A stretch of DNA of 64,000 bases. Source: Saprospiraceae bacterium. GTDB lineage: Bacteria; Bacteroidota; Bacteroidia; Chitinophagales; Saprospiraceae. This document shows positions 26,827 to 35,806 of this stretch, in pieces (the first letter of the stretch is position 1; every line of letters starts with the position of its first letter). The DNA lies in the NCBI GenBank assembly GCA_020628645.1, contig JAHDES010000024.1, forward strand, positions 22,897 to 86,896, read 5' to 3'. The notes beneath the pieces were generated by a model, which was not told the DNA's origin, searched no databases, and saw only the letters and a list, made by a program, of their open reading frames with translations. The position numbers and the translations under genes were made by a program.

Positions 26827-28296
26827 TTATTGCACTATAATCTTTTCCACACGTCTACCATTTTCGTTTGCCAATACCACATAATACAAACCTGCATTAA
26901 TAGTAGTTAAGGGCAAATTAAATTGTTGGCTACCTGTAGTAGTACGAATATTATCCATCCAAAGTGTTTGTCCAGTAATGGAAACTAATGAAATGCTCAA
27001 ATCACTACTTTCCACTGCATCAATAGTAAGCGTTAAATTTGAAAAAGCAGTCACAGGATTAGGATGGATATTTACAGCATTCACAACATTCAAGTCATTA
27101 TTAGTAGAAAGTGGAGCTTCAATATACGCAAAAGAGTTGGTAGGCATAAAATCAGAACAAACATAAGAAGGGTTACTTGCTTTTACCCGCCAATAATAGG
27201 TTAACCCTAAGATTAATTCGCTATCTAGTATAAAAGAAGTCTCCGATGTAGTAGTTTTAAATTCAGCAAAAGAGAAATTTGAAAAACGACTTACTTCTAC
27301 AATATAATATGTTGCATTTTCTATAGGATCCCAACTAAGTATTGGTAGTTTAGTTCCTGAAACTAGTACTTCCCCTCCATTTTCAGGGCTAACATTTTGC
27401 AATTCTGTTGCTTCAATTGGCAAATAACTAATCTCATCCTTGATATATTCAGGACGTTCATCCATAATAAAAGCTTGCATTGCTCCTATTTGTTCATCAG
27501 AAAAACGATCTGCACAACCATCATTAGAATAAGACATAATCAAAGAACCATCTACTTGAAATTGTACACTATCAGGATCGTTGAGGCGTAAACTACTCAT
27601 ACCTTGTCCATTACACTGCCATCGAAAACCAAGGTAATCTGGCGGTGTATCACAGAAACCATCACCTGCATCTGTACAATTACTCCCATCTACTTTTTCA
27701 AAATCAGCTGGAGCTGCTTGTGTGTAAGATACCCCTTCTGGCCAAGTATTACCACTAAATGGATGAGGCAAAGAAAAAACATGACCCATTTCATGTGCCC
27801 AAGTAGTAGCATCTCCTTCTATACATCGCTTTGCTAAAACAACAGTATTACTCCAATAAGCTGCATATCCACAATTTCCTGCTGCTTCTTCTGCGATGTA
27901 TACATTTACAACATCTGGATAGTTAACAACATTTGTCGTATCGGCTTCTTGAAAAGTTTCATGATAATATAATTTGCTACTATAAACGTAATTGATTTCT
28001 TCCGTCATATAAAGACGAATACCTGTAGGTTCAAAATTTTCTTGAAGTTTGCAAAAAGCACGATTCAGTTGAGCAATAGGATAAAAACCAGAACCTTGAT
28101 CCGTGCCTACAAGGTGTATTTGTACGGGTACAAAAATATTATCTGAAGATTTTGGATAAGCAGCTGGATTTTTCTGGTAGGCTTTCAACCAATCTGATCT
28201 TCCATGATCAGTACCACAGAAGTGGGGTTGTTGTGCTAATAAGGTGACTATTCCCATTAATAGGAAGATAGGAATCATCCAGTAATGCTTGCTCAT
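26827..28296 (-). CDS. Secreted M43-like zinc metalloprotease with T9SS type A sorting domain
   Basis: A 489-residue exported protease. The signal peptide ends TLLAQ at about residue 21. The zinc motif HEMGHVFSLPH fits the metzincin pattern HExxHxxxxxH, although the usual Gly of the M43 motif is Ser. The downstream SYSNDGC contains no Met, so the classical Met-turn is represented by LIMSYSND. A fibronectin-type segment (PILSWDPIENATYYIVEVS) follows, then a C-terminal type A sorting domain (HPNPVTAFSNLTLTI to GRRVEKIIVQ) that routes it through T9SS. It faces the helicase tail with 4 bp between stops. Confidence 0.88.
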   Translation of the reverse strand: MSKHYWMIPIFLLMGIVTLLAQQPHFCGTDHGRSDWLKAYQKNPAAYPKSSDNIFVPVQIHLVGTDQGSGFYPIAQLNRAFCKLQENFEPTGIRLYMTEEINYVYSSKLYYHETFQEADTTNVVNYPDVVNVYIAEEAAGNCGYAAYWSNTVVLAKRCIEGDATTWAHEMGHVFSLPHPFSGNTWPEGVSYTQAAPADFEKVDGSNCTDAGDGFCDTPPDYLGFRWQCNGQGMSSLRLNDPDSVQFQVDGSLIMSYSNDGCADRFSDEQIGAMQAFIMDERPEYIKDEISYLPIEATELQNVSPENGGEVLVSGTKLPILSWDPIENATYYIVEVSRFSNFSFAEFKTTTSETSFILDSELILGLTYYWRVKASNPSYVCSDFMPTNSFAYIEAPLSTNNDLNVVNAVNIHPNPVTAFSNLTLTIDAVESSDLSISLVSITGQTLWMDNIRTTTGSQQFNLPLTTINAGLYYVVLANENGRRVEKIIVQ

Positions 28297-28604
28297 GTTC
28301 CGTCTTTGTTAGTAGTGTTGTTTTAAAATGCTTTTATCGCCCAATTTATTGGGGGATGGGTTATGGGGTATGCCTATTTGAATATATCAAAAGGTATGCT
28401 TTACTAACAGCAAAAATAGTAAAAGGATTAATATTGACGACTGAATGGTGAAGGGAAAGAAAAATAAAGTAGCAAGATGTCTCTAATTTAGCAATTTGTC
28501 AAGCTTTGCAAAATATATTTGTTTCCATAATAACAAAGTGTTGATAATCAAATTTGTAGGATTGTTGACTTCTTCGTACATTCATAAGATAAAATGAATT
28601 GTAG
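28297..28604. other. 308-bp divergent intergenic region, no gene
   Basis: AT-rich spacer between the divergent M43-like protease and ThuA genes. It must contain two promoters, but no consensus TAnnTTTG could be placed with confidence. No ORF with coding character, strong hairpin or repeat was found. Confidence 0.6.
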
Positions 28605-29342
28605 ATGAAAAAAATAGCTCCTCTTTTTATTGGTCTTATAGTTACCATTATAGCTTGTAATTTTTTTGTTCAAAAAAATGAATCATTTGATATCTTGGTT
28701 TTTTCTAAAACAGCAGGCTATCGACATGCATCCATAGGCGCAGGGCAGGATGCTATATTTATGTTAGGACATAAAAATGGATTTAGTGTAGATACCACTG
28801 AAGATGCTTCCGTTTTTACAACTGAAAAATTACAAAAATATAAAGCCATTGTCTTTTTGAATACGACAGGAGATGTACTAGATGAGCAACAGCAAACGGT
28901 TTTTCAATCGTTTATTCAAAAAGGAGGAGGTTTTGTAGGAATTCATTCTGCTTCTGATACAGAATACGACTGGCCTTGGTATGGAAAAATGGTGGGGGCA
29001 TATTTTGATGGACACCCCAATGATCCCAATGTACGAGAAGCTTCTTCCCATGTTGTAGATACTAATCATATTTGTACGAAACACTTACCAGAAACATGGA
29101 CGCGCCTAGACGAATGGTATAACTATAAAGATATCAATCCAGCGATAAAAGTCTTACTCAATTTAGATGAATCCACTTACGAAGGAGGAACAAATGGAGC
29201 CAATCATCCCATTTGTTGGTATCATGATTATAATGGCGGGCGTGCATGGTATACAGGCATGGGACATACCGCTGAAACCTTTAGTGAACCTCTCTTTTTA
29301 GAACATTTGTGGGGTGGCGTTCAATATGCAACTGGGCAATAA
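28605..29342 (+). CDS. ThuA domain lipoprotein
   Basis: A 245-residue protein with a lipoprotein-like N-terminus (Cys at residue 18 in TIIAC) followed by a ThuA-type class I glutamine-amidotransferase-like fold. Recognised segments are DILVFSKTAGYRHASI, KYKAIVFLNTTGD, GGGFVGIHSASDTEYDW and RAWYTGMGHTAETF. ThuA proteins are linked with trehalose or other sugar utilisation in rhizobia and with secreted sugar-related modules in Bacteroidota. No sugar genes are adjacent here, so substrate is unknown. It is convergent with frr, with a shared weak terminator. Confidence 0.9.
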   Translation: MKKIAPLFIGLIVTIIACNFFVQKNESFDILVFSKTAGYRHASIGAGQDAIFMLGHKNGFSVDTTEDASVFTTEKLQKYKAIVFLNTTGDVLDEQQQTVFQSFIQKGGGFVGIHSASDTEYDWPWYGKMVGAYFDGHPNDPNVREASSHVVDTNHICTKHLPETWTRLDEWYNYKDINPAIKVLLNLDESTYEGGTNGANHPICWYHDYNGGRAWYTGMGHTAETFSEPLFLEHLWGGVQYATGQ

Positions 29343-29390
29343 AAAAAGAGAACCAATGAAACATTGATCCTCTTTGTCTTATATTTTCTT
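29343..29390. terminator. Imperfect bidirectional terminator between ThuA and frr
   Basis: AAAGAG (29345-29350) pairs with CTCTTT (29370-29375) and CAATG pairs with CATTG inside, with two mismatches between them. Flanking A-rich and T-rich runs allow use in both directions. Confidence 0.55.
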
Positions 29391-29402
29391 TAGCTGTAAA
29401 AT

Positions 29403-29963
29403 TTATATGGTCATGATATCTTTTTCTTTAGCAGCAACTAATTTATTAATCTGATCGCCAAAGCCATTTACCATTTTTTGAACATCATCTTCTTTGCGTT
29501 TTCCTGCGTCTTCTGGATAACCGTCTTTTACCGCTTTTTTGATACCATCCATTAGTTTTTGACGGATCTGGCGAATACTAACTTTCGTATCTTCACCTGC
29601 TGCCTTTGACTGCTTAACTAATTGCTTTCTCCGATCTTCTGTTAAAGGTGGAATATTAATACGAACAAATTCACCATCATTCATAGGAGTAAGCCCAAGA
29701 TTAGCTGCAAAAATAGCTTGTTCGATTGAAGCAAGCATTTTCTTTTCCCAGGGTTGAATCGCAATCGTTTTACCATCAGGAGTAGAAATATTCGCCACTT
29801 GATTCAGTAATGTAGGTGTACCATAATAATCAACCATAATACCCGAAAGCATATTGGGTGAGGCTTTACCTGCACGTATTTTAGCTAATTCTCGTTTTAA
29901 ATGTTCCATGGATTCATCCATACTCATTTTTCCCATTTCCAAAAGATCATTTACGTCTTCCAT
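29403..29963 (-). CDS. frr: Ribosome recycling factor
   Basis: A 186-residue protein, the normal length for RRF, which with EF-G splits post-termination ribosomes. Signature segments are present: LAKIRAGKASPNMLSGIMVDYYG at the start (shown here as two parts, LAKIRAGKASPNML and VDYYGTPT), IQPWEKKMLASIEQAI, NDGEFVRINIPPLTEDRRK and a helical C-terminus DDVQKMVNGFGDQINK. In many Bacteroidota frr follows pyrH, but here it stands alone, divergent from the thiolase gene. Confidence 0.97.
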   Translation of the reverse strand: MEDVNDLLEMGKMSMDESMEHLKRELAKIRAGKASPNMLSGIMVDYYGTPTLLNQVANISTPDGKTIAIQPWEKKMLASIEQAIFAANLGLTPMNDGEFVRINIPPLTEDRRKQLVKQSKAAGEDTKVSIRQIRQKLMDGIKKAVKDGYPEDAGKRKEDDVQKMVNGFGDQINKLVAAKEKDIMTI

Positions 29964-30167
29964 TATTGTTTGATTTTATTTTTATATGATTTATCTTCTA
30001 TCTTTGTAAACATTCTGAATAGAATAGCTCCAAAAATAAGCAACAGTTTTCAAATTTGGAAACGTTTAACCCAAACGATCTGTTTTAAATAAGACGTTTA
30101 AATGTTAAAATTGTTGTCTTTGTTTTAAAAAAGATCGTTACACCTAACCAAAAATAGCTAAAAATAA

Positions 30168-31382
30168 ATGAAAGAGGCCTTTATTGTAGATGGAATACGT
30201 ACACCATTCGGAAATTTTAGAGGAAGTCTATCTACCATACGAACAGATGACCTAGGTGCTATTCCCATTAAAGCACTTATTGAAAAACAATCGTCAATTC
30301 CTAAAGATGTCTATGATGATGTAATTTTCGGCTGCGCCAATCAAGCAGGAGAAGATAATCGTAATGTAGCACGAATGTGTCTTCTTTTAGCAGGATTACC
30401 CTGGTCTGTCCCTGGCGAAACCGTTAATCGTTTATGTTCTTCTGGAATGTCTGCTATTGTTCATGCCAATCGAGCTATAAAAGCTGGCGATGGTGATCTA
30501 TTTATAGCAGGTGGTGTAGAACATATGACACGTGGACCGTGGGTAATTTCAAAAGTATCTGCTCCTTTTGGTAGAGATGCTCAAATGCACGACAGTAGCT
30601 TTGGATGGCGATTTGTCAATAAAAAAATGAACGCTTTATACGGTACAGATGGAATGGGAATTACGGCAGAAAATCTGGCAGAATTATACAATATTAGCCG
30701 AGAGGATCAAGATTTATTTGCTTATCGTTCACAAATGAAAGCTGCTGCTGCACAAGCGAATGGACGTTTAGCAAAAGAAATTACACCTGTAGAAATTCCT
30801 CAACGAAAAGCCGACCCTATTCTTTTTGAAAAAGATGAATTTATCAAAGGTCATTCTACCCTTGAAAAATTAGCTACTTTAAGAACCGCTTTCAAGAAAA
30901 AAGAAGATGGGGGTACTGTTACCGCTGGCAATGCTTCTGGATTGAATGATGGTGCAGCAGCCGTAATTGTGGCTTCGGAAGATGCTGTTCAAAAATATGC
31001 TTTGCAACCCTTGGCTCGTATTGTCTGTTCAGCAGTGGTAGGAGTTGAGCCTCGCATCATGGGAATTGGGCCTGTTGGAGCATCACAAAAAGCATTGGCA
31101 AAAGCAGGTTTGACTCTTAATGATATAGGAGTAATTGAGTTAAATGAAGCATTTGCAGCACAAAGTTTAGCATGTACTCGACTCCTAGAAATTCCAGATG
31201 ATGATCCTCGTGTAAATATAAATGGTGGAGCAATAGCAATAGGGCATCCACTAGGCGTATCAGGAACTCGCATCATGCACTCCGCTGCTTTAGAACTTCA
31301 TGAACGCAATGAACGTTACGCACTCGTAACCATGTGTGTAGGAGTTGGGCAAGGCTATGCAGTGGTAATAGAGCGAGCGTAA
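30168..31382 (+). CDS. Thiolase, acetyl-CoA/3-oxoadipyl-CoA acyltransferase type
   Basis: A 404-residue cytosolic thiolase. Catalytic residues are Cys90 in NRLCSSGMS, His360 in AIGHPLG and Cys390 in TMCVGVGQG, where the usual CIGGG motif is altered to CVGVG. GMGITAENLAELY and the overall length are closest to the PcaF/PaaJ (3-oxoadipyl-CoA thiolase) branch, but no aromatic-degradation genes are near, so the acyl-CoA substrate is not settled. The flavoprotein gene begins 49 bp downstream. TATCTTTG at 29999-30006 and TGTCTTTG at 30115-30122 are candidate -7 elements. Confidence 0.92.
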   Translation: MKEAFIVDGIRTPFGNFRGSLSTIRTDDLGAIPIKALIEKQSSIPKDVYDDVIFGCANQAGEDNRNVARMCLLLAGLPWSVPGETVNRLCSSGMSAIVHANRAIKAGDGDLFIAGGVEHMTRGPWVISKVSAPFGRDAQMHDSSFGWRFVNKKMNALYGTDGMGITAENLAELYNISREDQDLFAYRSQMKAAAAQANGRLAKEITPVEIPQRKADPILFEKDEFIKGHSTLEKLATLRTAFKKKEDGGTVTAGNASGLNDGAAAVIVASEDAVQKYALQPLARIVCSAVVGVEPRIMGIGPVGASQKALAKAGLTLNDIGVIELNEAFAAQSLACTRLLEIPDDDPRVNINGGAIAIGHPLGVSGTRIMHSAALELHERNERYALVTMCVGVGQGYAVVIERA

Positions 31383-31431
31383 AAATAATTTCCCCTCAAA
31401 AAACGTTTCTCAAAGACTAAATGAATATTCA

Positions 31432-32595
31432 ATGACCAGAAAAGAATTTTTGAAAATCTGCGGAATTCTTGGTGTAGGCATACCATTTAATACTAGTTTA
31501 AGTTCTTGCAATGATGAAAGCGTCGATCCTAATACCATTGGAAAAGTATTAATCATTGGAGCTGGAGCTGGAGGACTTTCTTCTGGTCATTTACTCCAAC
31601 AACTAGGCATTGATTTTGAAATTTTGGAGGCATCTAGTACTTATGGTGGGCGGATGAAACGCACCCTTGATTTTGCAGACTTTCCCATCCCGCTTGGTGC
31701 TGAATGGTTACATATAGAAAGAGGCATCTTTGAAGAAGCCGTAAATGATACCAATGTTCAAGTAAACGTAGCAACCACCCTCTACAACCCAGCTATAGAT
31801 ACTGCATTATGGGATGGAGAACAAATCACCATAGCTGAAGCAGATTTTACAGAGGATCAAAAATTCATTAATTCTACTTGGTTTGATTTTTATGAGGAAT
31901 ATATTGTCCCTTCTGTGAATGATAAGATCACCTATAATGCAATCGTAGAATCTATTGATTATACGGGAGAACAAATCACTGTAAACACTCAAACCGAAGT
32001 CTATACTGCCGATAAAGTCATTTTTGCAGCTCCTGTAAAAATGCTACAAAATGGAGCAATTACATTTACACCTGCATTACCTGCCGATAAACAAAAAGCC
32101 ATAAATGAGGTTAGAATTTGGGACGGATGTAAAGCTTTTATCGAGTTTTCTGAAAAATTCTATCCTGCCATTGTAGGTTTTACAATTACGCCTGAAACAG
32201 ATGGTCAAAAATTGTATTATGACGCAGCTTATGGTCAAAATACCAATCAAAACATACTAGGTTTATTTGCGGTAGGAACGGCAGCACAAACTTTTAATCA
32301 AGCTGATGAAGAGGATAGAATTAATAGGATGTTAGCTGAATTAGACGAAGTTTTTGAGAATCAAGCTACTCCCCATTATATCAAACATACGTTCCAAAAT
32401 TGGAATGCCGAACCTTTTATTAACGGTGCTTACGTCAACGATCATGAAGATTGGAGAAAGGTACGAACGCTTGGAGCGTCTATTGACAATAAACTCTTTT
32501 TTGCGGGCACCTCTTATACAGAAGGTGATGACTGGGGAAGTGTTCATACCGCAGCACGATCCGCAAAACGAGCCATTGATGAATTAATCAGTTGA
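31432..32595 (+). CDS. FAD-dependent amine-oxidase-like oxidoreductase
   Basis: A 387-residue flavoprotein. The N-terminus (MTRKEFLKICGILGVGIPF, Cys at about 26) resembles an export or lipoprotein signal. The FAD-binding GAGAGGLSSG at about 43-52 and the GGRM motif just after it are typical of monoamine-oxidase-like enzymes, as is the C-terminal FAGTSYTEGDDWGSVHTA. It is shorter than the classic enzymes (usually 450 or more), mostly in the substrate domain. The amine or other substrate is unknown. It follows the thiolase on the same strand. Confidence 0.85.
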   Translation: MTRKEFLKICGILGVGIPFNTSLSSCNDESVDPNTIGKVLIIGAGAGGLSSGHLLQQLGIDFEILEASSTYGGRMKRTLDFADFPIPLGAEWLHIERGIFEEAVNDTNVQVNVATTLYNPAIDTALWDGEQITIAEADFTEDQKFINSTWFDFYEEYIVPSVNDKITYNAIVESIDYTGEQITVNTQTEVYTADKVIFAAPVKMLQNGAITFTPALPADKQKAINEVRIWDGCKAFIEFSEKFYPAIVGFTITPETDGQKLYYDAAYGQNTNQNILGLFAVGTAAQTFNQADEEDRINRMLAELDEVFENQATPHYIKHTFQNWNAEPFINGAYVNDHEDWRKVRTLGASIDNKLFFAGTSYTEGDDWGSVHTAARSAKRAIDELIS

Positions 32596-32754
32596 TATAA
32601 TTTTTAAAGCATACCAAAATATAGCACCAATACTACTCTTGCTATAATTTTTTCTTTTTTCTAAAAAATCCATAGGGGATTTTCTCTTTCCTTTTGTCTT
32701 ATCCATACAAGACACTCAAAAGACATATTTCCAATCACTTAAATTCTAATTCTC

Positions 32755-32784
32755 ATGAAACGTCCATTATTAAAAAGTCTTTAG
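32755..32784 (+). other. Nine-codon leader ORF before the ApbE operon
   Basis: ATG at 32755 opens MKRPLLKSL and stops at TAG 32782-32784. Its second half forms the left arm of a long inverted repeat. A leader peptide controlling the hairpin is possible, but the ORF could be chance. Confidence 0.3.
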
Positions 32785-32813
32785 ACTCACAAGAAAATGA
32801 CTTTTAATAATGG
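32764..32813 (+). promoter_or_regulatory. Long leader inverted repeat upstream of the thioredoxin-ApbE operon
   Basis: CCATTATTAAAAAGTC (32764-32779) is the reverse complement of GACTTTTAATAATGG (32799-32813) apart from one extra A in the A run. The loop is 19 bases. It ends 40 bp before the thioredoxin ATG. Not followed by a T-run, so a plain terminator is unlikely. Confidence 0.55.
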
Positions 32814-32853
32814 TAAGTTCCATGTGACCTTAATTAAAAATAAAAAAAGACAC

Positions 32854-33294
32854 ATGAAATATCTAACTGCATTTTTTAGCTTATTTTTTTTGCTGACCAT
32901 TAATTTATCTGCTCAAGATTTTGAACACAATATGGATAAAAGCAAAGAACTGGCACAAGAAGAAGACAAAAATATCTTAATGATTTTTTGTGGCTCGGAT
33001 TGGTGTAAACCTTGCATTCAATTGCGAACAGAAATTTTAACAAACCCTGCTTTTCAAGAATATAGCGAAGATAAATTAGTCCTTTTAGAACTCGATTTTC
33101 CCTATAAGAAAAAAAATCAGTTACCTGACGAACAAAAAGCCCATAATGCACAATTAGCAGATCGCTTTAATAAAGATGGTGTTTTTCCAAAAGTTATTCT
33201 TCTTGCAGCTGATGAACGTGTAATAGGAGAAATTGACTACCAAAAAAGCATGACGCCCGATCAATTTATTGATAAGATTAATGCTTTAAAGTAA
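32854..33294 (+). CDS. Exported thioredoxin-fold protein
   Basis: The start at 32854 is chosen since it opens a clean signal peptide (MKYLTAFFSLFFLLTINLSAQ). The frame is open from 32797, but that start lies in the inverted repeat. The 146-residue protein has a thioredoxin fold with the redox motif CGSDWCKPC near residue 47 and a cis-Pro segment GVFPKVILL. It resembles the periplasmic thioredoxins that precede ApbE/DUF4266/DUF3570 operons. It probably reduces a disulfide of the neighbouring DUF4266 or another exported protein. The ApbE gene starts 46 bp later. Confidence 0.88.
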   Translation: MKYLTAFFSLFFLLTINLSAQDFEHNMDKSKELAQEEDKNILMIFCGSDWCKPCIQLRTEILTNPAFQEYSEDKLVLLELDFPYKKKNQLPDEQKAHNAQLADRFNKDGVFPKVILLAADERVIGEIDYQKSMTPDQFIDKINALK

Positions 33295-33340
33295 TAATGA
33301 GATTAGTACCCTCCGATTGTGAATTCTAAATTTTAATCGT

Positions 33341-34300
33341 ATGACCAACCAACAAGTAATGCTAGCCCCCCAGCTAAAAGCACATCATCACCCGCTCAAA
33401 TTAATGGGCTGCGGATTCGTACTGACCGCTGTGGATCGCTCCCCACAACGCGCTTGGGACGCTATCCGTGCTGCCGAGCAAGAAATTATTCGAATTGAAC
33501 AATTGATTTCTTCTTGGAAAGACGATTCTGAAACTGCTGAAATTAATGCCAATGCTGGTAAAAAAGCAGTTCAGGTCAGTAAAGAACTCTTTGATCTAAT
33601 TGCCAGAAGTATAAAAGTATCCGAAATCACAGGAGGAGCTTTTGATATTAGTGGGACATTAGCTCGTTATTATTGGAATTTTAATAATGAGGTCAATCAA
33701 ATGCTTTCCGAAGCAAAAATTATTGAACTCCGCGATCGTATCAATTATCGTTTAATTGAGCTTGATTCAGACAAACAAACGGTATTTCTTCAAAAGGAAA
33801 GGATGAAAATAGGCTTTGGTGGTATCGGAAAAGGTTATGCAGCACATCGTGCCAAACAAATGATGCAGTCTATGGGTATCCAAAGTGGATTGATCAATGC
33901 TTCAGGAGATCTAGCCTGTTGGGGTACGCCTCCTAAACGAGAGGATTGGTCGATAAACATTCCAAATCCTTCTAAACGTGATGAATCTTTATTGCGTTTA
34001 TTCATTCCAAACGGCGCGGTGGTCACTTCAGGAAGTTCGGAGCATTATACGATTATTGATGGAGCACATTATTCGCATATTATTGACCCAAGAACAGGTC
34101 GTCCTGTAAAAGAAACCAAAAGCGTTTCGGTCATTTGTCCCAATCCTGAATTGGCCGATGCACTTGCCACCGCTATTTCTGTCATGGGAGCCGAAGCAGG
34201 TATTAAGCTCATCAACCGATTAAATGGCATTGAGTGTATTGTGATAGAAGCTGATAATACAATCCACTATTCAAACTATCTAAAATCATTTGCAGCATGA
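33341..34300 (+). CDS. apbE: FAD:protein FMN transferase
   Basis: A 319-residue ApbE-family enzyme that transfers FMN from FAD to Thr or Ser of exported proteins. Motifs include MGCGFVLTAVD, GAFDISGTLARYYW, GFGGIGKGYAAHRAKQMM, LINASGDLACWG and the metal-binding IDPRTGRPVKET. The start MTNQQVMLAPQL has no obvious signal peptide, unlike lipoprotein ApbE forms. The following DUF4266 gene overlaps the stop by four bases (ATGA at 34297-34300), pointing to translational coupling. No obvious FMN-acceptor protein is in the operon. Confidence 0.95.
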   Translation: MTNQQVMLAPQLKAHHHPLKLMGCGFVLTAVDRSPQRAWDAIRAAEQEIIRIEQLISSWKDDSETAEINANAGKKAVQVSKELFDLIARSIKVSEITGGAFDISGTLARYYWNFNNEVNQMLSEAKIIELRDRINYRLIELDSDKQTVFLQKERMKIGFGGIGKGYAAHRAKQMMQSMGIQSGLINASGDLACWGTPPKREDWSINIPNPSKRDESLLRLFIPNGAVVTSGSSEHYTIIDGAHYSHIIDPRTGRPVKETKSVSVICPNPELADALATAISVMGAEAGIKLINRLNGIECIVIEADNTIHYSNYLKSFAA

Positions 34301-34518
34301 AGAGAATCACTTTAAACATAGTGCTTTTACTCGTACTAATTGGAAGTTTTACTTCTTGTGTATCCGTAAAAGGCTACGAAAAAATGTACCTCAATGATCC
34401 TTGTATGGCATTAGAGGCAAACAAACTGGATTTCTTTGAAACTAATTTTCAAACATACCGCGAGGGTGCCTCTGGAGCAAATGGAGGTAAAGTAGGAGGA
34501 GGTTGCGGATGCAATTAG
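34297..34518 (+). CDS. DUF4266 lipoprotein
   Basis: A 73-residue lipoprotein with a signal ending TSC at residue 21. The mature part is short and ends in the Gly/Cys-rich tail GGCGCN, typical of DUF4266. The family is found almost always between ApbE and DUF3570 genes. Its role is unknown. The two Cys in the tail suit a redox partner of the thioredoxin encoded two genes upstream, an inference. It overlaps ApbE by 4 bp and DUF3570 by 10 bp. Confidence 0.92.
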   Translation: MKRITLNIVLLLVLIGSFTSCVSVKGYEKMYLNDPCMALEANKLDFFETNFQTYREGASGANGGKVGGGCGCN

Positions 34519-35756
34519 TAATCGTTTCTCTAGCCTTATTTTTTCTCATCCTCACACAGGATGTCAAGGCGCAGCTTCGCAATTTTTCTTTGGGTAAGAA
34601 ATTGGGTTTATCTAAGAAAGATACCACTACTTATAATTTGACCACCTATGAAAAACCCGATTGGAAGACCATAGATGTTGATTTTTTAAATAGTTACTAT
34701 GCACAAGATGGAAATAATGGCGCTGTAACAGGTGGCATTGGTACAGAACAATTGACCGATTTTACACAGAAGATTATTCTTCGAATTCCTACTAGCGAAA
34801 AATTGAGTTTAAATCTAGATGCGGGTTATGATTATTATTCTTCCGCTTCTACCGATAATATTGATAATATTCCGTCTTCTGACTCCGCTTCTGATGTAAG
34901 AGCTCATGGAAATATTGGTTTGACTTATGATAAAACCGATTATCAACAGCTTGGTTTTAGAATTGGTGGAAGTGTGGAATATGATTATACCTCTATTAAT
35001 GGAGGGATCAATTATAGCTTATTGTCAAAAGATAAAAATACATCCATTGGATTAAGCGCACAAGCATTTATTGATCGTTGGTATGTGATTTTTCCTAGAG
35101 AATTACGTGGAGAAGTGAGTGTTCCAACAGATAAACGGCAATCGTACAATGCATCCATCGGAATTACAAGGGTGTTGAATAAAAAGATGCAAATCTCCCT
35201 ACAATTAGAAGGCATTTACATGCGTGGTTTGTTATCGACGCCTTTCCATCGAGTTTATTTTCAGGAACAAGCTCGTGCAGGAATTGAACGATTACCCGAT
35301 CAACGTTTGAAATTACCAATTGGTTTACGTCTCAATACGCATTTATCAGAATGGCTAGTAGCTCGTTTATATTATCGTTATTATTGGGACAATTGGGGCG
35401 TTCAAGGACATACAGCGAATATAGAAGTACCCATTAAAATCAATCGTTTTTTCTGGATAGCGCCTTATTATCGTTATCATACACAAACGGCATCTACTTA
35501 TTTTAAATCGTATAAAGAGCATACTATCACAAACAAGTTTTATACCTCCGATCATGATTTAGCGAATCTGAGTAGTCATGCTTTTGGAATAGGATTAAGT
35601 TATAGTCCCTCTGGGGGTATTGCCAAGATCAATTTACCCTTTAAGAAACGATCTGATTTTTTAGTAAAAAGTATTGATTTAAAATATGGTCATTATATTC
35701 GAAGTACAGGCCTAAAAGGAAATATCGTAAGCTTAGGTGTGAGCTTTAGTTTATAA
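34509..35756 (+). CDS. DUF3570 outer-membrane beta-barrel protein
   Basis: A 415-residue protein with a signal peptide ending DVKAQ. The rest is aromatic-rich with alternating beta strands (YHTQTASTYFKSYKEHT, YLRSTGLK-like RSTGLKGNIVSLGVSFSL at the end), consistent with a large barrel. ATG 34509 is chosen over the in-frame TTG at 34503 because it is the normal codon, and it overlaps DUF4266 by ten bases. It is the last gene of the thioredoxin-ApbE-DUF4266-DUF3570 operon and is followed by a terminator. Confidence 0.92.
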   Translation: MQLVIVSLALFFLILTQDVKAQLRNFSLGKKLGLSKKDTTTYNLTTYEKPDWKTIDVDFLNSYYAQDGNNGAVTGGIGTEQLTDFTQKIILRIPTSEKLSLNLDAGYDYYSSASTDNIDNIPSSDSASDVRAHGNIGLTYDKTDYQQLGFRIGGSVEYDYTSINGGINYSLLSKDKNTSIGLSAQAFIDRWYVIFPRELRGEVSVPTDKRQSYNASIGITRVLNKKMQISLQLEGIYMRGLLSTPFHRVYFQEQARAGIERLPDQRLKLPIGLRLNTHLSEWLVARLYYRYYWDNWGVQGHTANIEVPIKINRFFWIAPYYRYHTQTASTYFKSYKEHTITNKFYTSDHDLANLSSHAFGIGLSYSPSGGIAKINLPFKKRSDFLVKSIDLKYGHYIRSTGLKGNIVSLGVSFSL

Positions 35757-35771
35757 CCAATGAGCATGAGG

Positions 35772-35806
35772 GGAGTTGTTCTTAAAACAACTCCTCTCCT
35801 TTTTTC
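35772..35806 (+). terminator. Terminator of the ApbE-DUF3570 operon
   Basis: GGAGTTGTT (35772-35780) pairs with AACAACTCC (35786-35794), followed by a TCTCC then six T residues. It begins 15 bp after the DUF3570 stop and overlaps the tail of the convergent tdk gene. Confidence 0.8.

Noticed and set aside
32797..32853. Longer N-terminus of the thioredoxin
   Set aside because: The upstream 19 codons come from the right arm of the inverted repeat and would bury the signal peptide.
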